DNA of 64,000 nucleotides from positions 62,001-126,000 of the forward strand of contig JAGLUP010000003.1 of assembly GCA_023134715.1 (NCBI GenBank), in the 5' to 3' direction. Both the position numbers and the translations under genes were made by a program. Below, in pieces: positions 17,501 to 24,617 of this stretch. Positions within the stretch are counted from its first letter, which is position 1; each line of letters starts with the position of its first letter. The stretch is from Candidatus Parcubacteria bacterium (lineage in GTDB: Bacteria > Patescibacteriota > Minisyncoccia > Minisyncoccales > JAGLUP01). The notes under the pieces were generated by a model. The model did no database searches. It saw only the letters and a list, made by a program, of their open reading frames with translations, and was not told where the DNA came from.

Positions 17501-18795
17501 CTACGAATTCAAAAGGAGAAACAGGAGATGTTGTTTGTCCAGAGCCAATTTCTGATTTAGGGGCAAGTAGGACAAAAAATACTGTTGTTTTAACTTGGTC
17601 AGCGCCAAATGACCCTGGTACTTTGCCAGAAAATTTTGTTTATGAAATTCGTTATCTAAAAAATGAGGAAATTAGCGAGAATAATTGGGATAGCGCGTCA
17701 TCATCTGCCGCCACAACTACTGATTTGACGATAGCTATCTCTGACCTTTATTATAATTCTGTTTATTATTTTGGAGTCAAAACTTTTGACACTAAAAATT
17801 GTTCTCTAATTTCCAATGTTGTTTCTTTGGAGATTCCTCGCATGGGAGGAATATTGCCGGCAACAGGCCAGACAAGCTCATACGATAAGTTTGATGATGG
17901 ATTTTATTCAGCAGGATGCAATAATGGTTATACTGGTAATAATGATGGAACTATTACAGATAATTGCACTGGTTTAATTTGGCTCAAACAGGGACAGGAA
18001 AAAATGAAATGGAAAGACGCAATTGATTTTTGTAATAATTTAGATTTTGCCAGCTCCACTGACTGGCGTTTGCCAAATTATAAGGAATTATATAGTATTG
18101 TTGATTTTGGAGCGGAAAACGCGCCGGTTATTGATAAAAATTATTTTAATATTGAGCCAGACAAATATTGGACTTCATCTGCTCGAAAAAAAATACTTGG
18201 ATATGGACATCTTTATTACGCTTATGGCATAGATTTTAATACAAGGAAAACTCATAGAGTTATGTTAATGAGAAGCCATGGAGGAGGAGAAGGAGAAGAT
18301 TCTTTTTATGTTTTGCCGGTTCGCGGCCCAGATGGTCCAGATGTTCTGCCGATTACTAATTTGCATTCATCTAGCGCATACAGAGGGGGAGATGACGCGA
18401 ATTTGCAAAAAGGATGCGATTCTGAAATTCAAATCAATGAAGATGGGACTAAAACAGATACTTGTACAAATTTAATGTGGCATCATATTCAGCTTGATGG
18501 AGCTTATTGTTCTTGGGAGCAAGCGGTTGAACATGCTGAAAATTCAGATTTTGCCGGTTATACTGACTGGCGTTTGCCTAATATCCAAGAGCTTTTACTT
18601 ACAGAAGGAATATGTTATAGAGGGCTAAGCGGGCCTTGGGCATATTGGTCTTCCACTGCTTATTCTCTTGATAATAATCAGCATTGGTATTTAGATAATT
18701 ATAATGGAAGAGGAGAGACTAACGCAGGCGATCAAAATCATTTTAGTTATCATTGGGATATTCGTCTTTTATTTGTCCGAAACATTGATGATTAG
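14536..18795 (+). CDS. Large secreted multidomain surface protein (lamin-tail, Fn3, DUF1566 domains)
   Basis: A 1419-residue exported protein. The signal peptide (1-30) probably ends at NCFA-DSS. Residues 30-290 are unassigned, and 330-445 are acidic and coiled. Three lamin-tail domains follow: about 450-590 and 638-775, near-duplicates sharing AGEAIPAGGF and ERTDDDSVP, then 811-970, which is more diverged. A fibronectin type III domain is at about 998-1095. Two DUF1566/Lcl-type domains lie at 1115-1270 and 1277-1415, each with the TDWRLPN signature. No sortase motif or C-terminal membrane helix is visible. It is probably adhesive or structural. A perfect 10-pair palindrome (16824-16848) encodes GLPGWLPGS at 763-771, inside the second lamin-tail region. 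Confidence 0.8.
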   Translation: MNILNKKVFLVFLLFFSVSFFALPQNCFADSSETSEYLELSEKDAKNLMKPLIQGSIDSWTAIAGLSQPEEEAILKILENSIRYDQIKFWLSYIPAQTAKTIVKGAIKIAPLVASSEISVVLDKIEKMSVEQAVKYGENWLLQNQIRKASGVLTDSYETYSKTTHKPVFQFIIIYKPKNKEIRITIYSPNSVDPPHPTRKYQWIGNGGKPIDPFIVNISGKAEKEKSGQYKWTRGPNIDISFPEDVPDLGIKPLSFWEKQKKGVENELKKKKIVLTQFLKWVSSETNVNVEGIWAKIKDTISNIDLFGGAALVETPILKDEKLTLTEDFPEIFSETESSASVEPETEPQPEVDAKFQSEDKSDGVGHNIGQTLSKDEIEEELKGILEEVDKISQEVKELVGHIEEKLVDAEDMKDKEEEETVEEDEETEIELAKSTVLCDKKFGNSPVQNKVIINEVAWMGTKNSSNDEWIELKNLTNSTISLEGWQLIDKKQQIKIVFTAGEAIPAGGFLFLERTDDDSVPNIDADLIYTGALSNSNEALYLFNENCQLQDEVLADSKWPAGNNSEKRTMERANNLTWHSYCGPHRAGIFGTPKAGNSFAPMVFAGSGGGGGSSASEPEPEIQYCSQENLSLATSLFVVLNEIAWMGTATSSNDEWIELKNVSDQDVSLEGWQILDKDEQIKIVFSAGEAIPAGGFLLLERTDDDSVPDITADLIYVGGLNNQDETLRLFDQNCNLIDEIQATSTWSAGDNNEKRTMERKMGLPGWLPGSWQTSQNPGGTPRQENSEIFDGDFVEEETEEEPEPLPLTEAQNVVISEIQLADREFIELYNPLDEDIDISNWYFSYFSSTRDWNEPYRNKNFSEISTSTATTTIIISAKSYFLIGLQGYPEQEGNPNSDWQIYETSQLGNQTGAVGIFSCNPQDATSSEEAMACKIDAVGWGDVIVKEATSTESAPENKSLARIRNSQGNYVDSNNNFQDFEIQEIVSPTNSKGETGDVVCPEPISDLGASRTKNTVVLTWSAPNDPGTLPENFVYEIRYLKNEEISENNWDSASSSAATTTDLTIAISDLYYNSVYYFGVKTFDTKNCSLISNVVSLEIPRMGGILPATGQTSSYDKFDDGFYSAGCNNGYTGNNDGTITDNCTGLIWLKQGQEKMKWKDAIDFCNNLDFASSTDWRLPNYKELYSIVDFGAENAPVIDKNYFNIEPDKYWTSSARKKILGYGHLYYAYGIDFNTRKTHRVMLMRSHGGGEGEDSFYVLPVRGPDGPDVLPITNLHSSSAYRGGDDANLQKGCDSEIQINEDGTKTDTCTNLMWHHIQLDGAYCSWEQAVEHAENSDFAGYTDWRLPNIQELLLTEGICYRGLSGPWAYWSSTAYSLDNNQHWYLDNYNGRGETNAGDQNHFSYHWDIRLLFVRNIDD
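16824..16848. repeat. Perfect palindrome embedded in the surface-protein gene
   Basis: ACTACCGGGA (16824-16833), loop TGGCT, TCCCGGTAGT (16839-16848). The frame is kept, and the homologous position of the first lamin-tail copy in the same gene has no such sequence. Confidence 0.65.
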
Positions 18796-18813
18796 ATAAA
18801 ATTCTGCTATACT
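18785..18813 (+). promoter_or_regulatory. Promoter of the winged-helix regulator
   Basis: TTGATG (18785-18790), a 17-nt spacer and TATACT (18808-18813), partly inside the end of the upstream gene. The -10 box ends 10 nt before ATG 18824, so the leader is about 4 nt. Confidence 0.65.
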
Positions 18814-18823
18814 TGATGATATT

Positions 18824-19420
18824 ATGGATAGAGAATATATTATCAAGCTGACTTTGGCTCTTTATCGAGTAACCGAGCTTTTTCCAGAAAAAGAACCCTT
18901 GAAAGATAAATTAAGAGAACGAGCTTTAAAAATTTTAGGAGATTTAGCTCCTTATTATTTTTCCAGTGATTCTTCAATTTTAGATTCAAGAAAAAGCGAG
19001 ATAGATAAAACAGCAAAAGATATTGAGGCATTAGAAGACCTTTTAGAGATAGCCCAATCTCAAAATTGGGTTGATTTTCGTAATTTTTTGGTGCTTAATC
19101 AGGAATATGTTAATATAAGAAAAGGATTAATATACGCGAGTTTAGACGCAAATTCAACAGGAATTATTCAGGAGAAAGATAAGTTGATAGAGAAAAAAAG
19201 CAAAGAATTACCCAAAAAAGCAAAAATTTCTCCTCGCCAGGAAAAAATCTTAGAATTTCTCAAAAAACAGGAAAAAGCTCAAGTTTGGGAGCTGCAAAAA
19301 TTTTTTCCTGAAAAAACTAAAAGAACCTTAAGAAGAGATTTAGAAAATTTGTTAAGCCAGGGGCTTATTGAGCGGATAGGCAAGTGGAATGAAACATTTT
19401 ATAAAATTAAAAGTGTTTAA
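18824..19420 (+). CDS. Winged-helix (DeoR-like) DNA-binding regulator
   Basis: A 198-residue cytoplasmic protein. Residues 1-125 are helical with no motif recognised. The C-terminal 60 residues form a clear winged helix: ISPRQEKILEFLKKQ, then QVWELQKFFP, then KRTLRRDLENLLSQGLIERIG, which matches the recognition helix and wing of DeoR/HTH_11-type domains. It lies directly upstream of an ECF sigma factor and a DUF5667 gene and may regulate that set or the surface proteins nearby; this is inference. The near-leaderless promoter overlaps the preceding stop. Confidence 0.72.
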   Translation: MDREYIIKLTLALYRVTELFPEKEPLKDKLRERALKILGDLAPYYFSSDSSILDSRKSEIDKTAKDIEALEDLLEIAQSQNWVDFRNFLVLNQEYVNIRKGLIYASLDANSTGIIQEKDKLIEKKSKELPKKAKISPRQEKILEFLKKQEKAQVWELQKFFPEKTKRTLRRDLENLLSQGLIERIGKWNETFYKIKSV

Positions 19421-19463
19421 ATGTTTTATGTCCTATCTATGCTTGTTTTTGTCCTATCTTTCC

Positions 19464-19505
19464 ATTCACTATTCACTATTCACTATCCACTACTCACTAC
19501 CAACT
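19464..19505. repeat. Six degenerate 7-nt tandem repeats before the sigma factor start
   Basis: ATTCACT three times, then ATCCACT, ACTCACT and ACCAACT, ending 4 nt before ATG 19510. GTCCTATCT is also repeated at 19430 and 19451. The array occupies the place where promoter and ribosome-binding signals would be. Confidence 0.85.
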
Positions 19506-19509
19506 ATCT

Positions 19510-20013
19510 ATGTCCGACCATTATTCAATTTTTAACGAGCTTTATGACGATAATGTAGAGAATATCTATCGTTTTATTTATTTGAAAGTAAATTCTGATG
19601 ATATAGCGAAAGATTTAACCTCAGAAACCTTTACTAAAGTATGGAAAAGCTTGAATAATGGTCAAAAGTTTGATAATTCTCGGGCATTTACTTTTCAGGT
19701 TGCCCGTAATTTAATAATAGATCATTATAGGGGAAAAAATAAAACAACTATTCCTTTATCTGAATGTTCGGAAATGTCCGACCCATCTTCTGATATTGAA
19801 AAAAGATTTCAGCTTAGTTCGGACATTGACGAAATAAAAATTGCTTTGTCTGGACTTAAAGATGAATATAGGGAGGCGATTACTCTTAGGTATGTGGAAG
19901 ATATGCCTATTTCTGAAGTTGCCAAGATTTTAGGTAAAAAACAAGGAACAGTCCGGGTAATTTTACATAGAGGATTAAAGGCCCTACGGGAGAGCATAAC
20001 CCACGGAGCTTAG
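19510..20013 (+). CDS. ECF-type RNA polymerase sigma factor
   Basis: A 167-residue sigma70-family factor. Region 2 covers about 10-75: VENIYRFIYLKVN, IAKDLTSETFTKVW and FTFQVARNLIIDHYR, the -10-binding helix. Region 4 covers about 105-158: LKDEYREAITLRYVEDMPISEVAKILGKK and TVRVILHRGLKALRE, the -35-binding helix-turn-helix. The last residues ITHGA and the TAG stop (20011-20013) are encoded by the left arm of a REP-like palindrome, so the original C-terminus has probably been replaced. The DUF5667 membrane protein downstream is a likely regulatory partner. Confidence 0.88.
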   Translation: MSDHYSIFNELYDDNVENIYRFIYLKVNSDDIAKDLTSETFTKVWKSLNNGQKFDNSRAFTFQVARNLIIDHYRGKNKTTIPLSECSEMSDPSSDIEKRFQLSSDIDEIKIALSGLKDEYREAITLRYVEDMPISEVAKILGKKQGTVRVILHRGLKALRESITHGA

Positions 20014-20037
20014 CTCCGGAGCTAAGCTCCGTGGGTT
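19998..20037. repeat. REP-like palindrome copy 4, overlapping the sigma factor 3' end
   Basis: Two 20-nt arms, AACCCAC plus the 13-nt core, meeting without a spacer (19998-20017 and 20018-20037). The left arm contains the sigma factor stop codon. Confidence 0.95.
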
Positions 20038-20108
20038 TAAGTGTAACATTTTGCTCGGTTTCTCGTCTTCATATTAAAGGGTAAAGTTTATTTATAAACA
20101 ATTTATTT

Positions 20109-20873
20109 ATGAACGACGCCATTCTCATTAAAAAACTCAAAGAATTAAAACAGGTGAAACCCAGCAATGACTGGGTTGTTTTAACAAAAACACAGATTTT
20201 AAACCAAGAGCAGTTCCAAGGAGCTAAGCTCCGGGAGCTAAGCTCCATTGGTTTTTTTATAAAAAGATTGATTTTTCGACAGGGTTTTGCTACTATATCA
20301 GCAATTGGAATTTTAGCTTTAGTCGGTGGTTTTGGTTTTGCTCAGAATTCTATGCCTGGTGATTTTCTTTATCCGGTTAAAAAAATTACAGAAAGAGCCA
20401 AAACATATGTTTTTAAAGAAGCAAGTCCGGAAAGTCAGTTAAAATTGACTGAACAGCGGTTAAAAGAATTAGCTCAAATTACTGAAGAAAATCAAGTTGA
20501 AAGCTTATCTTCCGCGCTTAAAGAGTATGAAACAGCTAAAATAGAGGTAGAAAAACAGGTTTCCATTTTAATTAAAGAAAGTAAGACAGAGAAGGAGAAA
20601 ATTAAAATAGCGAAAGAATTCGCGCCTCAACTTAAAGTAATATATGAGGAAGAAAAACAGGTTTACGCAACATTGCAAATTAAACCAGACGAACAAACAA
20701 GCGGAAATACATATAAAATAGTTGTTGAGCCGCTTATTAAAGACCTGAACTCTCAAATACTTACCGAAGAACAGCAGGAGATATTAGAACAAGCCCAAGA
20801 ATTGTTTAAAAATCAGGAATATCAGAAAGCGTTAGAAAAAATATTATTATTGAGTTATCCACAAGCAGAATAA
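20109..20873 (+). CDS. DUF5667-type membrane protein, probable anti-sigma partner
   Basis: A 254-residue protein. A short cytoplasmic part (1-55) has KPSNDWVVL, similar to the N-terminus of anti-sigma-like DUF5667 proteins. One membrane helix (about 62-80) follows, then MPGDFLYPVKKITERAK, the DUF5667 hallmark, and a helical extracytoplasmic domain to the end. The position directly after an ECF sigma factor supports an anti-sigma role; this is inference. Residues 38-46 (GAKLRELSS), between the cytoplasmic segment and the helix, are encoded by a REP-like element inserted in frame (20220-20246). Confidence 0.75.
   Translation: MNDAILIKKLKELKQVKPSNDWVVLTKTQILNQEQFQGAKLRELSSIGFFIKRLIFRQGFATISAIGILALVGGFGFAQNSMPGDFLYPVKKITERAKTYVFKEASPESQLKLTEQRLKELAQITEENQVESLSSALKEYETAKIEVEKQVSILIKESKTEKEKIKIAKEFAPQLKVIYEEEKQVYATLQIKPDEQTSGNTYKIVVEPLIKDLNSQILTEEQQEILEQAQELFKNQEYQKALEKILLLSYPQAE
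20220..20246. repeat. REP-like palindrome copy 5, in frame inside the DUF5667 gene
   Basis: GGAGCTAAGCTCC (20220-20232), G, GGAGCTAAGCTCC (20234-20246), with outer CCAA and TTGG. The two halves are identical rather than complementary, so each forms a small hairpin while the long hairpin keeps a central mismatch. Its length leaves the reading frame open. Confidence 0.9.
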
Positions 20874-20885
20874 GACATTTTTTGA

Positions 20886-20891
20886 TATAAT
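20886..20891 (+). promoter_or_regulatory. -10 box upstream of the S-layer-like gene
   Basis: TATAAT 13 nt after the DUF5667 stop; no good -35 is visible. A second TATAAT occurs at about 20903. A start near 20898 gives a leader of about 160 nt. Confidence 0.5.
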
Positions 20892-20934
20892 ATAAAGGTT
20901 ATTATAATTTTTTAATTTTAAAATTTGATAGTCG

Positions 20935-20998
20935 TTAGCTCGCTTTTTTAGGATGTAATGCGCAAAATCATGGTTAATATCCTTAAGCCGCGAGCAGG
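20935..20998 (+). ncRNA. Putative structured 5' leader of the S-layer-like gene
   Basis: GCTCGC (20938-20943) pairs with GCGAGC (20990-20995), and inside it AGGAT (20950-20954) pairs with ATCCT (20979-20983), leaving an apical region TGCGCAAAATCATGG. The GC-rich paired segments stand out in a very AT-rich leader. I could not match it to a riboswitch family. There is no SD before the ATG, so the leader may act in stability or initiation. Confidence 0.45.
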
Positions 20999-21060
20999 TC
21001 GATAATGGCAAAAGAAATAAAAAGTTGATTATTATTAATTAAAAATATTGAAATAAAAAA

Positions 21061-24000
21061 ATGAATAAAAAATTTATTGCGATTATAGCTGGTTTAGCTT
21101 TAGCCGCAACAGTTGGTTGTACTTCTGGTGTAAGCGCGTTGACAGCTGATGAGCTTCAGACGCAGATTGATGACTTGTTAGCTAGTTTAGCTGCATTGCA
21201 AACGCAGTTAGCTGAACTTCAGGGCGACACTGGCGACACTGGCGACGTAACTGTTACTGGCTGTACTATTACTAGCTTTGACCGAAATTTGAGCCAAGGA
21301 ATGACTGGCGATGATGTTAAATGCATGCAGATTGTGTTAAACACTGCATCTGACACCAAATTAGCTGATTCTGGCGCGGGTTCTCCTGGAAGCGAAACTA
21401 CTTACTTTGGTCCAATTACCAAAGCAGGTGTTATTAAGTTTCAGGAAAAATACGCTGATGAAATTTTAGCTTCTTGGGGATTAACTTCAGGAACTGGTTA
21501 TGTTGGTTCTACCACTAGAACTAAATTGAATTCTCTTTTGACTGCAGGTGATACTGGAGACACAGGAGATGACGGAGATGACGGAGACGATGGCGATGAC
21601 GGCGATACAGGTGATACTGGAGACACAGGAGAAGCTTCTGGCTTAACAATAGCTTTAGCTTCTGACACCCCTTCTTCAATTAGCATTCCAAGTGGTTCTA
21701 CTTCACCTGGTAATGCTGACTTTACCAAGCTTACTTTAACTACTGGTTCAGAGGGAAGTGTTTCTATTTCCAAGATTTATGTAACCAGAACCGGATTAGC
21801 AAGTAATTCTGATGTGGAAAATATTAAGGTTATTGACGCTGACACAGGTGTTTATACGGGAAGCATTGGCAGTTTAAATACTAATAGTAAAGCGATGATT
21901 ACCTTTACCCCTAATTTAGTTATTCCAGCTGGTACAGCCAAGAGTTTCTATGTTAGGGCAGGCATTAACGCTGGAACTGCTGGAGGAAAAACAGCTGCTT
22001 TAGGAATTGCTTCGGCTGATGATATTGTTTCCAACGCTTCTGCGGTTAATGGCAGTTTCCCTGTAAGTGGAAATTTAATGACCACTGTTAATATTGATAT
22101 TGGTTCATTGGATGTAGAAGAAATTTCTACTGTTGATTCCACTCCAGATATTGGAGACACTGATGTTGTTGTGCTTGAATTTAAGGCCTCAGCCGGTTCA
22201 GTAGAGCCAGTTACCATTGAACAAATTACAGTTATGGAAGCTGGAAATTCTTCTTTGTCTGACAGCAACAATATTGAGCTTTACAGCTTAACCAACAGCG
22301 CCAGTTTGGGCGAAGTTGATAGCTGGAACGCTGAAGGCAAGGCAAGCTGGTCTGATTTAGGGATTGTTATTGCTAAAGGAGAATCCCACAGATTCCAAGT
22401 AAGATTAGATGTAGTAGGCGGTTCTGGTTTAACAATGAATGCTGACTTAATAGATGGAACCGATGTATTAGTTACAGTGGAAGGAAATACTTATGGTTAT
22501 TACATTACTCCTAATCATGCCACTTGGAGCTCTGGTACTGACGACGGTAAAGGAACTGACCAAACTGTTAACGCTGGAAGCTTAACTATTTCCAAATCAA
22601 CAGCTACACCAGCTACTGGCAATATTGCGCCAGGCAGTGATATAATTTTGGGTGTGTTTGATTTTGACGCTCGTGGTGAAGAAGTAAAGATTTCAGCTAT
22701 TACTGTTACCGTTACACCTAGTGACGCAGGCGGATCTAAGACCTTTAATTATGCTGATATTACTAATGTAAAGATATATGATGAATCTGGAAAGATAGCT
22801 GCCGGTCCAAAAGATTGTGTAGTTACAACTAATGACGCCGCTTTTACCGACACATTTATTGTTCCAGTAGGAGTTCATCAGTATACTGTAAAAGCAAAGA
22901 TTGGAAGCGACGCTGAGACCCTTGATACAGTAGTTGTTGACATTAAGACACCGGTAACATTAGTTACAGCTAAAGGAATGACCACGAATGAGAGTATAAC
23001 CGCAGATCCAGATTCTGGCGATGTAGCGGCTAACACTTTAACAGTGGCCGCTGGTTATTTAGTTGTTACTACTTTAACCAGTCCTGTAGCCGCTAATATA
23101 GCAGTTGGCGCGCAAGACCAGGTCTTTATGACCGCTACTCTAGATGCTACTAATTCTGGAGAAAGTGTTCAGGTTACTGTTATAACCATTCAAGATACTC
23201 CAGTTACTGACGGATTTGCCGACTTAGATAATACTGAAATTTGGGCTGATTTAACTTCAGGCACAAGCGCTCGAGGCGACATCTATGAAACAAAGATAAC
23301 TAATACTGAACAGCCAGACGGAGCTGACGCCACTGTTGACACAGAAGCGTTTACTTTGAGCCAAACAGTTACTGTCCCTGCGGGAACTTATGTAAAAATT
23401 GCTTTTGTAGCTGATGTAGCTACTGGTTCAACCGTTGCCGGCACTGCTAAGCATACTGTTAATATAGCAAGCGGCGTTACCGCAACAGGAGCCGAAACAA
23501 GCGTTACTATTACTCCGACTTACAGCGGAAGTGGTCAGCAAATGACAATGAAAGAAAAAGGAACTTTAACTGTTTCAGTTGCTTCTGGTTCACCAGTTGC
23601 TGATTTATTAATTGGTCAGGCAACAGGAGTTACTTTGGGTATTTTCAAATTAGCGGAAACAGGCAAGGTTGAGAATTTGGATCTTGACAGTATTACAATT
23701 ACTGATACTGGAACAGGAGATGTAGTAGACACATACTATTTTTATCACGGTTCTACTCTAATCGGCCAAGCTCCAGGAGGAACAACAGCAACAGCTCAGA
23801 TTGCTGACGGCACTGTGACTATTCCAAAAGATGATGATATTTTGATTACTGTAAAAGCAGATTTAAAGAAGGTTGACGGTATTGCTATTCAGAGCACAGA
23901 TACTCTTGTTATGCGCGTTGAAGTTTCTGGCGATATTGACACTACTGGTTTAGCTTCTGGTGAAGAAGTAGATTCAACTCAGACAGTAAGCGCGGCTACT

Positions 24001-24510
24001 CATGTGCTTTATGAGTCAAGACCTTACTTCTCAGTTAATAGCGCTTCACCTTCAGGAAACTTAATTCCAGGAACTGATACCTTGTTAGCTATCTTTGATA
24101 TTAGAGCTGATGACGCTGAAGATGTTACCTTTGAGAACGCTACCGGAACATTGACAGTTTCTATTTCTGCTGTTGTTGCTGATAGTACTGGAGGCAATGA
24201 AACATGGACATTGAAAGATGAACAAGGCACGCTTCTTAGCAATGGCACAGCGAAAATAGAAAGCGCTACTACTGTAGTATTTACTTTTGACCAGAGCGCT
24301 TTAACTGTTACTAAAGGCGAGACCAAAAAGGTTTACATCCGCACTAATACTACTGAGTTAGAAGATGATGGAGATACTATTCAGTTATATTTAGCGGCTA
24401 CTGCAGGCCATCTGACTTGGAGTGTTAATAATGACGCCAAGGCCTATCAGGAAGGTGATAAGATATTTAAAGGCAATATTTACGCTGGCTCGTTGACCAA
24501 TCCTAAATAG
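21061..24510 (+). CDS. S-layer-like surface protein with peptidoglycan-binding domain
   Basis: A 1149-residue exported protein. The signal peptide is about 1-28 (cleavage near VSA-LTA; a Cys at 20 makes a lipoprotein only weakly possible). A short coiled coil (ADELQTQIDDLLASLAALQ) and a peptidoglycan-binding domain (about 70-165, with GDDVKCMQ, YFGPITKAGVIKFQEKYA and STTRTKLNSLL) follow. A Gly-Asp-Thr/Asp linker is at about 163-190, then roughly 950 residues of Thr/Val/Ala-rich beta domains in repeated pattern. Very low Cys and Lys content fits a cell-coat protein. It is probably the main surface layer, anchored to the wall, and the likely carrier of glycans made by the downstream cluster. 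Confidence 0.82.
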   Translation: MNKKFIAIIAGLALAATVGCTSGVSALTADELQTQIDDLLASLAALQTQLAELQGDTGDTGDVTVTGCTITSFDRNLSQGMTGDDVKCMQIVLNTASDTKLADSGAGSPGSETTYFGPITKAGVIKFQEKYADEILASWGLTSGTGYVGSTTRTKLNSLLTAGDTGDTGDDGDDGDDGDDGDTGDTGDTGEASGLTIALASDTPSSISIPSGSTSPGNADFTKLTLTTGSEGSVSISKIYVTRTGLASNSDVENIKVIDADTGVYTGSIGSLNTNSKAMITFTPNLVIPAGTAKSFYVRAGINAGTAGGKTAALGIASADDIVSNASAVNGSFPVSGNLMTTVNIDIGSLDVEEISTVDSTPDIGDTDVVVLEFKASAGSVEPVTIEQITVMEAGNSSLSDSNNIELYSLTNSASLGEVDSWNAEGKASWSDLGIVIAKGESHRFQVRLDVVGGSGLTMNADLIDGTDVLVTVEGNTYGYYITPNHATWSSGTDDGKGTDQTVNAGSLTISKSTATPATGNIAPGSDIILGVFDFDARGEEVKISAITVTVTPSDAGGSKTFNYADITNVKIYDESGKIAAGPKDCVVTTNDAAFTDTFIVPVGVHQYTVKAKIGSDAETLDTVVVDIKTPVTLVTAKGMTTNESITADPDSGDVAANTLTVAAGYLVVTTLTSPVAANIAVGAQDQVFMTATLDATNSGESVQVTVITIQDTPVTDGFADLDNTEIWADLTSGTSARGDIYETKITNTEQPDGADATVDTEAFTLSQTVTVPAGTYVKIAFVADVATGSTVAGTAKHTVNIASGVTATGAETSVTITPTYSGSGQQMTMKEKGTLTVSVASGSPVADLLIGQATGVTLGIFKLAETGKVENLDLDSITITDTGTGDVVDTYYFYHGSTLIGQAPGGTTATAQIADGTVTIPKDDDILITVKADLKKVDGIAIQSTDTLVMRVEVSGDIDTTGLASGEEVDSTQTVSAATHVLYESRPYFSVNSASPSGNLIPGTDTLLAIFDIRADDAEDVTFENATGTLTVSISAVVADSTGGNETWTLKDEQGTLLSNGTAKIESATTVVFTFDQSALTVTKGETKKVYIRTNTTELEDDGDTIQLYLAATAGHLTWSVNNDAKAYQEGDKIFKGNIYAGSLTNPK
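21547..21633. repeat. Gly-Asp repeat-coding segment
   Basis: Short in-frame repeats of the type GGAGATGAC/GGCGATACT encode alternating GDT and GDD triplets in the linker after the peptidoglycan-binding domain. A shorter run of GGCGACACT lies at 21225-21245. Both are prone to length change. Confidence 0.8.
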
Positions 24511-24567
24511 CAGGATTCTGTTCAGACCCGCGTTTCTTCCTTGTGAGAGATTGAGCGGGATAAAATT

Positions 24568-24597
24568 GAAAACCGTCTCCGTAAAGAGGCGGTTTTC
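24568..24597. terminator. Hairpin between convergent genes
   Basis: GAAAACCGTCTC (24568-24579) pairs with GAGGCGGTTTTC (24586-24597), with one G-T pair and loop CGTAAA. It lies between the S-layer-like gene and the convergent ligase gene. T-runs are poor on both sides, so it may act as a 3' end stabiliser as much as a terminator. Confidence 0.65.
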
Positions 24598-24617
24598 AGT
24601 TATTTAAGATTAAAAAA

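Noticed and set aside
20164-20183. Another inserted palindrome in the DUF5667 gene (AACCCAG/CTGGGTT)
   Set aside because: Only seven pairs, and the encoded KPSNDWVVL looks like a conserved family segment, so chance pairing is likely.
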